From Pseudomonadota bacterium (lineage in GTDB: Bacteria > Pseudomonadota > Alphaproteobacteria > GCA-2746255): DNA of 64,000 bases. The notes below the pieces were generated by a model, which saw only the letters and a program-made list of their open reading frames with translations, did no database searches and was not told the DNA's origin. The stretch spans positions 1 to 64,000 of the forward strand of contig JBFMHN010000006.1 in assembly GCA_040752895.1 (NCBI GenBank), in the 5' to 3' direction. Positions 27,400 through 37,420 of this stretch are shown here, one piece after another; position 1 is the stretch's first letter, and every line of letters begins with the position of its first letter. Both the position numbers and the translations under genes were made by a program.

Positions 27400-29337
27400 T
27401 CAGCTGCCGGGCTGCGGGGTCGGCGCCAGCCCGCCGGCCGCCGCGCCTTCGTCTCCGCTGGTGGGTACGGAGGATTGCGGCACGCTGCTCTTGGCCGGCG
27501 CTTCCGCTTCGTCGTCGTCGGTCGGCCGATGGATCGGCTCGCCCCTCAGAAGGGTCTGGATTTCCGCGCCGGTCAGCGTTTCATATTCCAGAAGCCCCTT
27601 GGCCAGAATCTCGAGCTGGTCCCGCTTTTCCGTGATGATCTTACGCGCGAGCGCGAGCGCCGTTTCGACAATCTCGCGGATTTCCGAATCGATAAGCTCC
27701 GCCGTCGACTCCGAGATGTGCTGTTGCTGGGTCACGGCGTGGCCCAAGAAAAGCTCCTGTTCGTTCGCCTGGTAGGTGAGCGGGCCAAGCTTGTCGCTCA
27801 TCCCCCACTCCGTCACCATGCGGCGCGCGATCCGCGTCGCCATGGCGATGTCCTGGGAGGCCCCGGTCGTCACCTTCGCGCGCCCGAAGACAACCTCTTC
27901 GGCGACGCGACCGCCCATCGCCACAGCAAGATCCGCTTCGAGCCTCGCCCGCGATTCGGAAATCCGGTCGCCTTCGGGCAGGCGCATGACGAGCCCCAAG
28001 GCCCGCCCGCGGGGAATGATTGTCGCCTTATGGACGGGATCGGATTCCGGCATGTTAACGGCAACCAGCGCATGGCCGCTCTCGTGATAGGCGGTGAGCC
28101 GCTTTTCCTCTTCCGACATAACCATCGAACGGCGCTCGGCGCCCATCATAACCTTGTCCTTCGCCTCCTCCATCTCCTGCATCGTGACGAGACGCTTCAT
28201 CTTGCGCGCCGCCAAGAGGGCCGCCTCGTTCACGAGGTTGGCGAGATCGGCGCCGGAAAAGCCCGGCGTGCCGCGCGCAATCGTCCGCGCGTTGACGTCG
28301 GGCGCCAGGGCGATCTTCTTCATGTGGACTTTCAGTATCTTCTCCCGGCCCATGATATCCGGCACCGGCACAACGACTTGCCGGTCGAAGCGCCCCGGGC
28401 GCAGCAGCGCCGGGTCCAGCACGTCGGGCCGGTTGGTCGCCGCGATGATGATAACGCCTTCGTTCGATTCGAAGCCGTCCATTTCGACCAGAAGTTGGTT
28501 CAGCGTCTGCTCGCGCTCGTCGTTGCCGCCGCCCAGGCCGGCGCCGCGATGCCGTCCAACGGCGTCGATTTCATCAATGAAGATCAGGCAGGGCGCGTTT
28601 TTCTTGCCCTGCTCGAACATGTCGCGCACGCGGCTCGCGCCGACGCCGACAAACATTTCGACGAAATCCGAACCGGAAATCGAGAAGAAAGGCACGTTCG
28701 CCTCGCCCGCGATTGCGCGCGCCAGCAACGTTTTGCCCGTCCCCGGCGGGCCGAGCAGCAAAACGCCTTTCGGAATTTTTCCGCCAAGGCGCTGGAAACG
28801 GTGCGGGTCTTTCAGAAAGTCGACGACTTCCTCGAGTTCCTGTTTCGCCTCGTCGATCCCGGCGACATCATCGAAAGTCACGCGCTCACGGTGTTCCGTA
28901 AGCAGCCTGGCGCGGGATTTTCCGAACCCCATCGCCTTGCCCCCGCCGGACTGCATCTGGCGCATGAAAAAGATCCAGACCCCAATCAAAAGCAGCATCG
29001 GGAACCAGGAGATGAGGATGCCGAAAAGCGACGGCACGCCGTCCTCGTCCGGTGCGGCGGTGATCCGCACGCCACGGTCCGTCAGGCGGCTGACGAGTTG
29101 CGGATCATCCGGCGCGTAGGTCGTGAACGGCTGGCCGTCCTGCAGATGGCCTTGAATGCGATGGCCCTGAATCGTGACATCGCGCACCTGCCCGCCCGAT
29201 ACGTCCGCTAGGAAGTCCGAGAAAGCCAGCTCCTGCTCCCCCTCGGGTTGACGGGGCCCCTGAAACAGGTTGAAGAGCGCCACCACCAAGAGGACGATGA
29301 CGACCCAAAGCGCCAGATTCCTGCCGAAATTATTCAC
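27400..29337 (-). CDS. ftsH: ATP-dependent zinc metalloprotease FtsH
   Basis: 645 residues, inner membrane. Two N-terminal helices (about 7-22, [17 protein letters not shown], and 105-125) flank the periplasmic domain. The AAA module has GPPGTGKT (Walker A), [11 protein letters not shown] (Walker B) and an arginine-finger region ([10 protein letters not shown]). The protease has HESGH (zinc) with a distant Glu/Asp. The start is the GTG at 29337 ([11 protein letters not shown]), with AAGGA five bases upstream; the longer in-frame start adds residues unlike the family. FtsH degrades SecY, LpxC and RpoH in other bacteria. It follows tilS, as in many proteobacteria. Confidence 0.97.
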   Translation of the reverse strand: MNNFGRNLALWVVIVLLVVALFNLFQGPRQPEGEQELAFSDFLADVSGGQVRDVTIQGHRIQGHLQDGQPFTTYAPDDPQLVSRLTDRGVRITAAPDEDGVPSLFGILISWFPMLLLIGVWIFFMRQMQSGGGKAMGFGKSRARLLTEHRERVTFDDVAGIDEAKQELEEVVDFLKDPHRFQRLGGKIPKGVLLLGPPGTGKTLLARAIAGEANVPFFSISGSDFVEMFVGVGASRVRDMFEQGKKNAPCLIFIDEIDAVGRHRGAGLGGGNDEREQTLNQLLVEMDGFESNEGVIIIAATNRPDVLDPALLRPGRFDRQVVVPVPDIMGREKILKVHMKKIALAPDVNARTIARGTPGFSGADLANLVNEAALLAARKMKRLVTMQEMEEAKDKVMMGAERRSMVMSEEEKRLTAYHESGHALVAVNMPESDPVHKATIIPRGRALGLVMRLPEGDRISESRARLEADLAVAMGGRVAEEVVFGRAKVTTGASQDIAMATRIARRMVTEWGMSDKLGPLTYQANEQELFLGHAVTQQQHISESTAELIDSEIREIVETALALARKIITEKRDQLEILAKGLLEYETLTGAEIQTLLRGEPIHRPTDDDEAEAPAKSSVPQSSVPTSGDEGAAAGGLAPTPQPGS

Positions 29338-29428
29338 CGTTTCCTTGCCTCTCCTTCGCGGATAACTGTGCAAACGCCTCACTGGAATTCAGAAAGCCTA
29401 CCACGCGGAAGTGGCCGACCGTCCTATA

Positions 29429-29456
29429 AAGATAGGGAGTCGCCCTTTCTACACAA
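29429..29456 (-). promoter_or_regulatory. Possible ftsH promoter
   Basis: On the minus strand TTGTGT (29451-29456) then TATCTT (29429-29434) with 16 bases between. The -10 context CCCTATCT resembles the heat-shock consensus used by RpoH in alphaproteobacteria, and ftsH is a classic RpoH target. The match is partial and overlaps the tilS end. Confidence 0.3.
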
Positions 29457-30786
29457 TAGAAAAAGTAGGCCCCGCCAGCGGTGGAATGGACGCAAAAACC
29501 AGGCGTTTCAAGATGATCCCCGCAGCCCCGTCTTGCCCATAGCCGAGATGGGGCACGGCGAGGACACCGCGCCTGTCCCAAATCGCCGGCAGCGTCGGCC
29601 GAACGGCGGGCGGAATAGCGCACGCCCGCAGCTCGGGCCGCGCGGCCACCACCTCGGCCCAACCTTCCCCGCCGAGACGGCAAAGCCGAAGGGCCTGGAT
29701 ACGTTTCGCTTTGGCGGAGGCCGCCTTCGCCGCCACCACCTCGACCTGGAAGCGCCCATCCCAACGAAGTTCCGCCGCTGGCCGCAAGGCAAGGCTTTCG
29801 CCCGCCGCCCGCGCCTCGCGACAAATGAGGAAACCTGTCCCCACCGGCAGCACCCGGCAGCCGCCCAAGGTGCGCCCGCGCCCGAGCTTTTCCTCCCGCA
29901 ACATCTTGTAGAGCCGGTCGAGCCGGTCGAGCCTCGGAGCGTAGGGCGCGCCGCCGACCAGCCGCAGCAGCCGGCCAAGCCCGAACCGCCCCACCTCCGA
30001 AGGGGCCGCCAGAAACGCCTCGCGCCGTAAACGGGCATAGCCTTCCGGGTAAAGGCTTGCCGATTTTGCAAGAAGGGCGGCGACTGTTACGTCCAGGCGC
30101 GCCCGAAAGGCACCGAAGCACATCGCCGCCGCGGCGAGGCGGGCAGGCGTCAGGCCTTCCTCGGCCAGCATGGGCAAAAGCGCCCGCAGGCGGACGCGGG
30201 CGAAGGCGGGATTCTCGTTCGAGGGATCCTCGAGCCAGGCCTGCCCCCGGCAAACGAGCGTCGCCCGCAGGCGGGCGCGCGAAAGCCCGAGCAGCGGACG
30301 CAAAAGTCTAACCTGCTCCCGTTCGGCGAGCCGCGGCATACCGGCAAGGCCTTCGAGGCCGCTTCCCCGCGACAACCGCAAAAGGAACGTCTCTGCCTGG
30401 TCTTCCTGATGATGGGCGAGAAGAAGGTGCAGGATGCCTTCCCGCCGGCAACGTTCCGTCAGCAGATCGTAACGCGCCTGGCGGGCGGCCGCCTGAACGC
30501 CGGTCTTCGGCTTTGCCCCTTCCCAACGAAGGACGCGATGGGGGATGTCTCGTGCCTTCAGCCAGCGGCCGACCTTTCGCGCCTCGGCAGCGGCGGAAGG
30601 GCGAAGCCCGTGATCCACCGTTAACGCCAGCGCATGGCCACCGCGCGCCCGCGCCCATTCGTCGGCTAAAAGCATGAGCGCCAGGCTGTCGGCGCCGCCC
30701 GAAACCGCAACCGCCAGACGCGGCCCAGCCTCGAAGGGGCCGAGCCCGGCCATAAGGTCGGCAAATTCCTCCGCGCCCACAGACAT
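29449..30786 (-). CDS. tilS: tRNA(Ile)-lysidine synthetase
   Basis: 445 residues. It modifies C34 of tRNA-Ile(CAU) to lysidine so that it reads AUA. The PP-loop LAVAVSGGADSLALMLLAD is followed by TVDHGLRP, GVQAAARQARYDLL, LLLAHHQEDQAETFLLRLSRGSG and LEDPSNEN. The ATG at 30786 follows GTCGGGG; an in-frame TTG eight codons upstream is less likely. It is 25 bp downstream of cpoB. The C-terminal domains are weakly conserved, as usual. Confidence 0.93.
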   Translation of the reverse strand: MSVGAEEFADLMAGLGPFEAGPRLAVAVSGGADSLALMLLADEWARARGGHALALTVDHGLRPSAAAEARKVGRWLKARDIPHRVLRWEGAKPKTGVQAAARQARYDLLTERCRREGILHLLLAHHQEDQAETFLLRLSRGSGLEGLAGMPRLAEREQVRLLRPLLGLSRARLRATLVCRGQAWLEDPSNENPAFARVRLRALLPMLAEEGLTPARLAAAAMCFGAFRARLDVTVAALLAKSASLYPEGYARLRREAFLAAPSEVGRFGLGRLLRLVGGAPYAPRLDRLDRLYKMLREEKLGRGRTLGGCRVLPVGTGFLICREARAAGESLALRPAAELRWDGRFQVEVVAAKAASAKAKRIQALRLCRLGGEGWAEVVAARPELRACAIPPAVRPTLPAIWDRRGVLAVPHLGYGQDGAAGIILKRLVFASIPPLAGPTFSIV

Positions 30787-30811
30787 CCCCCGACGGCTTT
30801 CCGAAAGCAAG

Positions 30812-31786
30812 TTAAGGGCAAGCGCTCCGCTTGCGCTCGTCGGCGACGCGCTGCCGGACCGTCGCCGACGCGTTCTGGAACTCCTTCACGAGGCGGCCCA
30901 AGGCGGCGCAGGCTTCCTTCTTCTCACCCAGATTGCCAAGCGAGACCGCAAGCTTGAGGAGATTGTCCGGCGCCTTGGAACCTTTCGGCTCCTTTTGGTA
31001 GCCCTCCAGAAATGTCACGGCCGCCTGCCGAAAATCGTTCCGTACGAAATAGGTTTCCCCCAGCCAGTAAGTCGCGTTCGCAGCCAGCGCATCGTTCGGA
31101 TAGGCCGCGAGGAAGGCCTTAAGCTCGCGCTCGGCCTCCCCATAGTCGCGACGGCTGAGCAACGAAAAGGCATGGTTGTAAGCCTCCTTCGGCGGCAGGC
31201 TGGCCGCCTGCGGCGGCGCCTCCCCGAGGATCGGCGCGGACGGCGGCGCGGACGGCTGTTCTTCGCCAGCCGGCGGCGGCGAATAGCCCGGTGTTGCCGT
31301 TGCCGCAGGCGCGCGTTGTTCGAGCGCGCCGAGCCGGAGTTCGAGATCGCTCCCCACGCGGTCGAGGCGTTCGCCGAATTCGGAAAGCCGGAACTGCAAC
31401 TCCTCGATCCGGCCGGTGAGTGCGCGAATTTCCGTCTCGATTTCCAGCATGCGAATTTCCATCCGGGCGGCCACTGTCGGCGCGGACGAATCGGGCGAGG
31501 CGGTCGTTGCTTCGATCGCGGGCGAAGTTGAGGAAGGCGCTGCCTTCCCGCGATAAACCTCCCGCTGCAGTATCTGCAAATCCCGTTCGAGCCGGCCCAA
31601 CCGATCAACCAGCGCGCCCAGATCGGAGTTCTGCGCCCGGGCGGGGCTGGTTTCGAGAAAACCCAAGAAAAACACCGCCACCAGAAGCCCGCCCCACAGG
31701 GCCAACCTTCCGGCGCTAGAACCGGATCGCGGCGATGTACGCTTGGCGGATTTCGGAAGCGGTGGTTTCATCACCTGAATACACAT
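30812..31786 (-). CDS. cpoB: Cell-division coordinator CpoB (YbgF), Tol-Pal associated
   Basis: 324 residues, periplasmic. An N-terminal signal/anchor (LALWGGLLVAVFFLGFLETSPARA) is followed by a coiled coil (LGALVDRLGRLERDLQILQ) and a second heptad region near 105-155. Then come a Pro/Ala linker and TPR-like repeats (KEAYNHAFSLLSRRDYGEAERELKAFL, about 195-310). CpoB links outer-membrane constriction and peptidoglycan synthesis. It is the last gene of the tol-pal cluster. The ATG at 31786 abuts a large hairpin that contains its GAGG; an ATG five codons further in is possible. Confidence 0.9.
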   Translation of the reverse strand: MCIQVMKPPLPKSAKRTSPRSGSSAGRLALWGGLLVAVFFLGFLETSPARAQNSDLGALVDRLGRLERDLQILQREVYRGKAAPSSTSPAIEATTASPDSSAPTVAARMEIRMLEIETEIRALTGRIEELQFRLSEFGERLDRVGSDLELRLGALEQRAPAATATPGYSPPPAGEEQPSAPPSAPILGEAPPQAASLPPKEAYNHAFSLLSRRDYGEAERELKAFLAAYPNDALAANATYWLGETYFVRNDFRQAAVTFLEGYQKEPKGSKAPDNLLKLAVSLGNLGEKKEACAALGRLVKEFQNASATVRQRVADERKRSACP

Positions 31787-31835
31787 CGTCCGTCCGCCTC
31801 GAAAGGTTCCCGGGAACCTCGGAGCCGGACGGACG
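31787..31835 (-). promoter_or_regulatory. Large RNA hairpin directly in front of cpoB
   Basis: A 10-bp perfect outer stem CGTCCGTCCG / CGGACGGACG (31787-31796 and 31826-31835) encloses a 16-base perfect palindrome AGGTTCCCGGGAACCT (31804-31819). It ends at the base before the cpoB ATG and includes its only Shine-Dalgarno candidate (GAGG). It could block translation, or stabilise upstream pal mRNA. Confidence 0.7.
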
Positions 31836-31877
31836 ATTGACTCGCAAGACTAAAGAGGGCCGATAACGTCGAGAGGG

Positions 31878-32357
31878 TTAATTGACTTTTGTTACCCCAC
31901 GACGATTTTGCGTCCACGCCGATTCGTCATGACCGAGGACGGTCGGCCGCTCTTCTCCATAGCTGATCGTCGTGATCCGGCTTGCCGACACGCCGAGCGC
32001 CACAAGGTAATCCCTCACGGCGTTCGACCGACGCTCGCCGAGCGCGAGGTTGTATTCCCGCGTGCCCCGCTCGTCACAATGCCCTTCGACCGTAACGGTC
32101 AAGTTCGGGTTCTGCTGCAGCCATTCGGCTTGAGCCTTCAGCGTTTTTTGCGCATCCGGCCGTATTGCGTATTTATCGAAATCGAAGAAAACCCGGTCAC
32201 CGACCTTGGCGACGAGTTCCTGTTGTGGGCTCATCGCCACAGTGGAACCATCCGAGCCCGCACCACCAGCCCCAGCACCACGACCGGCGCCTGTGGATTG
32301 AGTTTCGCAGGCGGCCAGAAGGACGAGCGCTGCAAACATTACGAAAATTCGACGCAT
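31878..32357 (-). CDS. pal: Peptidoglycan-associated lipoprotein
   Basis: 159 residues. Lipoprotein signal [17 protein letters not shown] with lipobox LLAAC. A Gly/Ala-rich linker leads to the OmpA-like domain (about 55-159): [37 protein letters not shown] and the diaminopimelate-binding Asp/Arg pair. Pal tethers the outer membrane to peptidoglycan and binds TolB. The ATG at 32357 follows GGAGA by nine bases; a TTG one codon earlier is also in frame. It is 167 bp after tolB, so it may have its own promoter. Confidence 0.96.
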   Translation of the reverse strand: MRRIFVMFAALVLLAACETQSTGAGRGAGAGGAGSDGSTVAMSPQQELVAKVGDRVFFDFDKYAIRPDAQKTLKAQAEWLQQNPNLTVTVEGHCDERGTREYNLALGERRSNAVRDYLVALGVSASRITTISYGEERPTVLGHDESAWTQNRRGVTKVN

Positions 32358-32524
32358 CAATTTGTCTCCCGATCGAGATTTGAGTGTTTAAACCATATAG
32401 GAGGTTTACAAATCCTGAAGAACACTTACCGGACGCTTGACCGCCCTCCCCGGCGGCTGCCCCGTCCGATCCCCATGCTACCCTTTGTGAATCCTGCGGT
32501 TTCCTTAACCATACGGGGCTGAGA

Positions 32525-33877
32525 TCAGGGAATCAAGGGGGACCAAGCCGGATCCGAGCCATCCAAAGGGGTTACAACTTCCCTTTCATTTTGGCCGGTG
32601 AGGTCCACCGAGTAAAGCCGGACGCGATCGTTAAGGCCGTCCCTGCCGCCCGGAATCTGCCGAAAAAACATCAGCACGCGGCCGTTCGGCGCCCAGGTCG
32701 GCCCCTCGTCCCGGAAGCTTTCCGTCAATAGCCGCTCGCCGCTGCCGTCCGGCTTCATCACCCCGATGAAGAACCGGTTTTGATGGATTTTCGTAAAAGC
32801 GATGAGATCGCCGCGCGGCGACCACACCGGCGTGCCATAGCGGCCTTTCCCAAAGCTGATCCGGTGAACGTTCTGGCCGTCTACGTCCGTTGTGTAAAGC
32901 TGGGGCGACCCGCCGCGGTCGGAAAGGAAGACAACCTGTTTGCCGTCCGGCGAGAAGGAAGGCGACGTATCAATGGCCGGATTCGAGGTCAGCCGCGTCG
33001 AACGCCGCGTGGCAAGGTCCAGGATATAAATATCCGAATTGCCATCCTTCGCGTAGCTCATGATTATTTTTGAATCATCGGGCGAAAAACGCGGCGCGAA
33101 CGTCATGCCGGGAAACTCGCCGAGACGTTCCTGCAGGCCGGTTTCGATGTTGAAGATATAAACCCTGGGAAGGTTTCGGTAATAGGAAAGGAAAGCGATT
33201 TTCTGCGCCGTCTGCGAAAAGCGCGGCGTCAGGACCAGCGTCTCCCCGTCCGTCAGGAAACGGTGGTTCTCACCATCTTGATCCATGATCGCAAGCCGTT
33301 TGATCCGGTGTATCCCTGGCCCGCTCTCGGCAATGTAAACGATACGCGTGTCGAAATAGCCGCGCTCGCCGGTAATCCGTTCGTAGACGGCGTCCGCAAT
33401 CTTGTGGGCGACCCGGCGCCAGTTTTCCGGCGTCGTCTGGTAGGTAAGCCCCTGCATCTGCTGTTCCGCAACGACGTCCCAGAGACGGAATTCGACCCGC
33501 AGGCGGCCGTCGCGTTGCACCTGGACTTCGCCGTTGACGAGCGCCTGGGCACCAATCACGCGCCAATCCGCAAACCGCGGCTGAATGTCGAGGGGAATTT
33601 CCTTCTCGATATAGGCCTTCGGATCAACCCCCCGGAAGAGGCCGGAACGCTCAAGATCGGAAAGAACGACGAAAGTGATCTGCTGGCCGATCCCCGTCTC
33701 CTTGCCCGTCTTCCCCTTAAAATCTGGAGTGGCGATCGGCAAGGGTTCGACCACCCCCCGCGTGATGTCGATCTTGAGCTCTGCCCGGACCGGAGCGGTG
33801 AGGAAGAAAACGGAAAGAAACGCGCCGAGAACGAAGACCCAAGTCCGCTTTTCTTGTTTTTCTCGACGGTTGATCAT
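32525..33877 (-). CDS. tolB: Tol-Pal system periplasmic protein TolB
   Basis: 450 residues. Signal peptide ([22 protein letters not shown]) followed by the N-terminal alpha/beta domain and a six-bladed beta-propeller with repeated SPDGK-like blades ([64 protein letters not shown]). It interacts with Pal. The ATG at 33877 overlaps the tolA stop as ATGA and follows AAGGA by about ten bases. The longer in-frame reading extends into tolA and is not real. Confidence 0.95.
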   Translation of the reverse strand: MINRREKQEKRTWVFVLGAFLSVFFLTAPVRAELKIDITRGVVEPLPIATPDFKGKTGKETGIGQQITFVVLSDLERSGLFRGVDPKAYIEKEIPLDIQPRFADWRVIGAQALVNGEVQVQRDGRLRVEFRLWDVVAEQQMQGLTYQTTPENWRRVAHKIADAVYERITGERGYFDTRIVYIAESGPGIHRIKRLAIMDQDGENHRFLTDGETLVLTPRFSQTAQKIAFLSYYRNLPRVYIFNIETGLQERLGEFPGMTFAPRFSPDDSKIIMSYAKDGNSDIYILDLATRRSTRLTSNPAIDTSPSFSPDGKQVVFLSDRGGSPQLYTTDVDGQNVHRISFGKGRYGTPVWSPRGDLIAFTKIHQNRFFIGVMKPDGSGERLLTESFRDEGPTWAPNGRVLMFFRQIPGGRDGLNDRVRLYSVDLTGQNEREVVTPLDGSDPAWSPLIP

Positions 33878-34725
33878 GTGCCAAGCATTTCCTTCGGATT
33901 GAAACTCAACGTGAACGTCTTCCATTGCTCGTACTTTTCCGGTGGCAATCGAAGCGGGCTGCACCGCGGATTGATGACGGCGCGATAGGCGCTTTCCGCC
34001 GCCGTCCGGAAGAAGGGATCGCGCCGCATGCGTTCCGTATCGAGAATGCGCGCCTGCTGGATGGTGCCGTCCGAGTTGACGGCGACCCAGATATCAACGA
34101 CGAGGTTCTCGGCGTCCTTTGCCCCCACCGGCACGTTCCAGCAGCGGCTGATCTGGCTGCGGATGGCATCCAGCTCGCTCAGCGTCAACGCCCGCGAGGG
34201 GTCGAATTGCTTCGGCGCCTGCAGCACTTCCGGCGCCGGTTTCAAGGGCGCCTGTTCCGGTTTTTTCTCGCGGAACTTTTCCACCGTTTTGAGGACGGAG
34301 GCGAAGGGGTCCGGTTCGACCGCCGGCTTCGGTTTGACCGCCGGCTTCGGTTTGACCTGCGGCTTCGGTTTGACCTGCGGCTTCGGCGGCACGACCGCCG
34401 CCACTTTTTCCGTTTTCGGCACGGCCGGGACCGGCAAGGGTGGCGGCTCGCTCTCCGCGTGCGCTTGCGGTTCGGCGGCGACTTCCTGCGCAGGTGGCGG
34501 CTCGCTCTCCGCGCGCGCTTGCCGTTCGGCGGCAACTTCCTGCACCGGCTTCGGCGGCGGCGGGCTGGGCGTCGGCAGATTTGTCCGCTGATCGATCGTC
34601 ACGAGATCGACGACGATCGGATGGTCTTCGGCCGGCGAAGGCTCAAACAAGAGGGGCACTCCGAAATAGGCGATCAGAATCAGTATGGCATGAAGGGCGG
34701 CCGAGCCGATGAGACCGTTGCGCAT
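33874..34725 (-). CDS. tolA: TolA/TonB-like energy transducer
   Basis: 283 residues. A signal anchor ([21 protein letters not shown]) precedes a proline/lysine-rich linker and a C-terminal TolA domain (about 175-283: [32 protein letters not shown] and [17 protein letters not shown]). TolA spans the periplasm and transmits proton-motive force from TolQR to TolB-Pal. The linker contains two sets of in-frame tandem repeats (separate entries). Alphaproteobacterial TolA linkers are shorter than in E. coli, which has a long Ala/Lys helix. It lies 5 bp after tolR. Confidence 0.92.
   Translation of the reverse strand: MRNGLIGSAALHAILILIAYFGVPLLFEPSPAEDHPIVVDLVTIDQRTNLPTPSPPPPKPVQEVAAERQARAESEPPPAQEVAAEPQAHAESEPPPLPVPAVPKTEKVAAVVPPKPQVKPKPQVKPKPAVKPKPAVEPDPFASVLKTVEKFREKKPEQAPLKPAPEVLQAPKQFDPSRALTLSELDAIRSQISRCWNVPVGAKDAENLVVDIWVAVNSDGTIQQARILDTERMRRDPFFRTAAESAYRAVINPRCSPLRLPPEKYEQWKTFTLSFNPKEMLGT
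34318..34389 (-). repeat. Four 18-bp tandem repeats in tolA linker
   Basis: Four consecutive 18-bp units (gaccgccggcttcggttt or gacctgcggcttcggttt on the plus strand) encode the repeated hexapeptide [12 protein letters not shown]. They extend the periplasmic Pro/Lys linker without changing frame. Confidence 0.9.
34439..34546 (-). repeat. 54-bp direct duplication in tolA linker
   Basis: Two adjacent copies, period 54 bp (34439 and 34493), encode QEVAAE-x-QA-x-AESEPPP twice. Base differences are few, pointing to a fairly recent in-frame duplication. Confidence 0.88.
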
Positions 34726-34730
34726 CGAAA

Positions 34731-35189
34731 CTAGCTTTTTTGACCCGGCTTTTGCCCTTCGCCGCTGGTCCGCGCGACCAGGCCGACCCGGTTAAATCCG
34801 GCAGCGCTGATTAAGCTCATCACGTCCATGATACGGCCGTAATTGATGGTCTGATCCCCCCGGATGAAGATGCGCGCCTCCGGGTTGTTGCCGCTGATGG
34901 CGACAAGGCGCGGTGCAAGTTCGGCAAGTTGAATTTGCGTTTCCTGGAGAAAGACCTCGCCGTTCGCATTGATGGACACGACAAGCGGCTCGTCCTGGCC
35001 GCTGAGAACGCCGGCATCCGACTTCGGCAGATCGACCGGCACGCCGACCGTCATCAAGGGTGCCGTCACCATGAAGACGATGAGAAGCACGAGCATGACA
35101 TCCACCATCGGGGTGACGTTGATCTCGCTCATCGGCCGGTAAGTGGTTCGCGTGCCGCGCTCGCCGCCCTCTTGCAAATAAATGGCCAT
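34731..35189 (-). CDS. tolR: Tol-Pal system protein TolR
   Basis: 152 residues, ExbD/TolR family. An N-terminal segment SEINVTPMVDVMLVLLIVFMV carries the essential membrane Asp; the periplasmic domain follows (VPVDLPKSDAG, GDQTINYGRIMDVMSLI). AGGAG precedes the ATG at 35189 by nine bases, excluding the long upstream in-frame extension that lies within tolQ. TolR couples TolQ-driven proton flow to TolA. It starts 1 bp after the tolQ stop. Confidence 0.96.
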   Translation of the reverse strand: MAIYLQEGGERGTRTTYRPMSEINVTPMVDVMLVLLIVFMVTAPLMTVGVPVDLPKSDAGVLSGQDEPLVVSINANGEVFLQETQIQLAELAPRLVAISGNNPEARIFIRGDQTINYGRIMDVMSLISAAGFNRVGLVARTSGEGQKPGQKS

Positions 35190-35190
35190 G

Positions 35191-35919
35191 TTAAGCCTGC
35201 TCCTCGGCGCCGCGGGCGAGAATGGCGCTGAATTCCGTGGTGAATCCTTCGATGCGGTTTGCGTAGCGTTTGAGTTCGTTTGAAATCTTGTTAAAGGCGA
35301 TAACGGCGGGGATGGCTGCAATCAGCCCCATGGCCGTTGCAAACAGGGCTTCCGCGATACCGGGGGCGACAACCGCAAGCGAGGTGTTCTTCGAAATCGC
35401 GATCGACTGGAAACTGTTCATGATTCCCCAAACGGTGCCAAAAAGCCCGATAAAGGGCGCCGTCGAGCCGACGGAGGCGAGAAAGGTGAGGTGACGTTCC
35501 AGCCCTTCCATCTCACGGCCCAGGGTAAGGCGCATGGCGCGGTCAACCCGTTGCAGGACGGAGCCGACACGCTCTTCCGCGACCGCCCCCTTAGCCGTGG
35601 AGTTCTTCCATTCCCGCATGCCGGCACTGAACACCGCCGCCATCGGGTCCTGCGGGTTGTGGCCGGCGCGGTCGTAGAGCGTATCGATCGAGCCGCCGGA
35701 CCAGAAGGTTTCCTCGAAGCGGTCGGCGATCGCGCGCAGCCGGCGCAGCCTCAAGAGCTTGTCGAAGATGATCGCCCAGCTCCAGAAGGACGCCGCCAGC
35801 AGAAACAGCATGACCAGCTTGACGAGGGGGTCGGCCTGCAGAAAAAGGCCCCACACCGATATGTCCATCGCCCCCACCGACTGTCCGGCAGCTATAGACT
35901 CGATGACATTTTCTTCCAT
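35191..35919 (-). CDS. tolQ: Tol-Pal system protein TolQ
   Basis: 242 residues, MotA/TolQ/ExbB proton-channel family. Three membrane helices: near 25-50 (LVKLVMLFLLAASFWSWAIIF), 140-160 (FLASVGSTAPFIGLFGTVWGI) and 180-205 (ALFATAMGLIAAIPAVIAFN). The conserved TAPFIGLFGTVWGIM and GLIAAIPAV channel segments are intact. ATG shares its A with the ybgC stop (TAATG), so translation is coupled. Confidence 0.97.
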   Translation of the reverse strand: MEENVIESIAAGQSVGAMDISVWGLFLQADPLVKLVMLFLLAASFWSWAIIFDKLLRLRRLRAIADRFEETFWSGGSIDTLYDRAGHNPQDPMAAVFSAGMREWKNSTAKGAVAEERVGSVLQRVDRAMRLTLGREMEGLERHLTFLASVGSTAPFIGLFGTVWGIMNSFQSIAISKNTSLAVVAPGIAEALFATAMGLIAAIPAVIAFNKISNELKRYANRIEGFTTEFSAILARGAEEQA

Positions 35920-36371
35920 TAAGCGCTCCGTTTCCTCTTGGAGGTGAAATGAGATGCGTACGCCTTCAAGGCATCCCTTAGTTCCATCGGCATGCGGACG
36001 GCCTTTCCGTCCGAGCGAATGCAGGCAACCCGCACGATCAGGCGCACAAGCTCCGTACCGTCTCGGCGGATTGCCTGCTCGACCTTGAGGCTTGCGCCGC
36101 CGGCATCAAGGAGGCGCGTCTCCACGTCGAGCAGGTCGTCCAGACGGGCGGAGGCCAAGTAGTCCGCCGTGCAATGCCTGACCGCAAAGGCAACACCGAA
36201 ACGTTCATCCGTTCGCTCGAAGCCGAGGCTGCGTAAAAATTCCGTTCGCGCACGTTCGGCAAAACGCAGGTAATTCGCATAATAGACGATTCCGCCGGCG
36301 TCGGTATCCTCGTAATAGACACGGATGGCAACGTGATGCCCCTCGCCCGCCGCTTTCCGGAATTGGGTCAT
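35919..36371 (-). CDS. ybgC: Acyl-CoA thioester hydrolase YbgC
   Basis: 150 residues, hot-dog fold. The start of the domain [32 protein letters not shown] carries the catalytic Asp of YEDTDAGG. It is the usual first gene of tol-pal clusters and hydrolyses short or long acyl-CoA or acyl-ACP, with a proposed link to phospholipid metabolism. It overlaps ruvB by four bases upstream and tolQ by one base downstream. Confidence 0.95.
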   Translation of the reverse strand: MTQFRKAAGEGHHVAIRVYYEDTDAGGIVYYANYLRFAERARTEFLRSLGFERTDERFGVAFAVRHCTADYLASARLDDLLDVETRLLDAGGASLKVEQAIRRDGTELVRLIVRVACIRSDGKAVRMPMELRDALKAYASHFTSKRKRSA

Positions 36372-37420
36372 CCGTTTTCCCCTTCGCCGCCCGCCTCCAG
36401 AAAGTCAAACTGGGCAAGCGTTTTCGGCGCCTCCAGCCCGAGATGGCGGTAAGCAAGCGCGGTCAGCGTCCGCCCGCGCGGGGTACGCTGGAGAAGGCCG
36501 CGTTGAATGAGAAACGGCTCGATCACTTCTTCGATCGTGTCGCGCTGCTCGGAAAGCCCGGCCGCCAGCGTCTCGACGCCGACCGGGCCGCCGCCGTAAT
36601 GCTCGGCGATGCGGGCAAGGTAGCGCCGATCCATCGAGTCCAGACCCAGCTCGTCCACTTCGAGCTGCCGCAGCGCTGTGTCCGCCGCCTTGGCATCGGT
36701 CGAGCGTACGCCGCCGCCGACGGCGGCGAAGTCCCGCACGCGCCGAAGCAGCCGGGTCGCCACCCGCGGCGTGCCGCGGGAACGCCGGGCGATTTCCGCC
36801 GCCCCGTCAGCGGTGAGGTCGAACTTGAGAACCGCCGCCCCGCGGCGGACGATCTGCTCGAGCTCGGCCATCTCGTAGAAGACGAGCCGCATCGGAATGC
36901 CGAAGCGTTCACGCAGCGGAGTCGTGATGAGGCCCGAGCGCGTCGTCGCCCCGATCAGGGTGAAGGGCGGCAGGTCGATTCGCACCGAGCGCGCCGCCGG
37001 CCCTTCGCCGATCACGAGGTCGAGCTGGAAGTCCTCCATCGCCGGGTAGAGCACTTCCTCGACCGCCGGGTTCAGGCGGTGAATCTCATCGATGAAGAGA
37101 ACGTCGCGCGGCTCCAGGTTCGAGAGAATGGCCGCAAGATCGCCGGCCCGCACGATGACGGGCCCGGAAGTGGCCCGAAAACCGACGCCGAGTTCGCGTG
37201 CCACGATCTGGGCAAGGGTGGTCTTGCCAAGGCCAGGCGGCCCATGGAAAAAGACGTGGTCCAGCGCCTCCTTCCGGGCGCGGGCCGCCTCGATGAAGAC
37301 GCGCAGGTTCCCGCGCAACGCCTCCTGGCCGATAAACTCGGCAAGCGTGAGCGGGCGAAGCGATGCCTCCGGTGCATCCGCCGTCGCCGCAGCCGTATCG
37401 AGGAGGCGGGTTTTCGTCAC
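36368..37420 (-). CDS. ruvB: Holliday junction branch-migration helicase RuvB
   Basis: 350 residues. AAA+ ATPase with [10 protein letters not shown], Walker [17 protein letters not shown], Walker [15 protein letters not shown], sensor [17 protein letters not shown] and the winged-helix C-domain ([30 protein letters not shown]). RuvB drives RuvA-bound Holliday junctions. It overlaps ruvA and ybgC by four bases each, part of one tight transcript ruvC-ruvA-ruvB-ybgC-tol. Confidence 0.98.
   Translation of the reverse strand: MTKTRLLDTAAATADAPEASLRPLTLAEFIGQEALRGNLRVFIEAARARKEALDHVFFHGPPGLGKTTLAQIVARELGVGFRATSGPVIVRAGDLAAILSNLEPRDVLFIDEIHRLNPAVEEVLYPAMEDFQLDLVIGEGPAARSVRIDLPPFTLIGATTRSGLITTPLRERFGIPMRLVFYEMAELEQIVRRGAAVLKFDLTADGAAEIARRSRGTPRVATRLLRRVRDFAAVGGGVRSTDAKAADTALRQLEVDELGLDSMDRRYLARIAEHYGGGPVGVETLAAGLSEQRDTIEEVIEPFLIQRGLLQRTPRGRTLTALAYRHLGLEAPKTLAQFDFLEAGGEGENG

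Noticed and set aside
27385-29211. 608-residue plus-strand frame
   Set aside because: It mirrors ftsH, is His/Arg-rich and has no known domain; GC-rich antisense frames stay open by codon bias.
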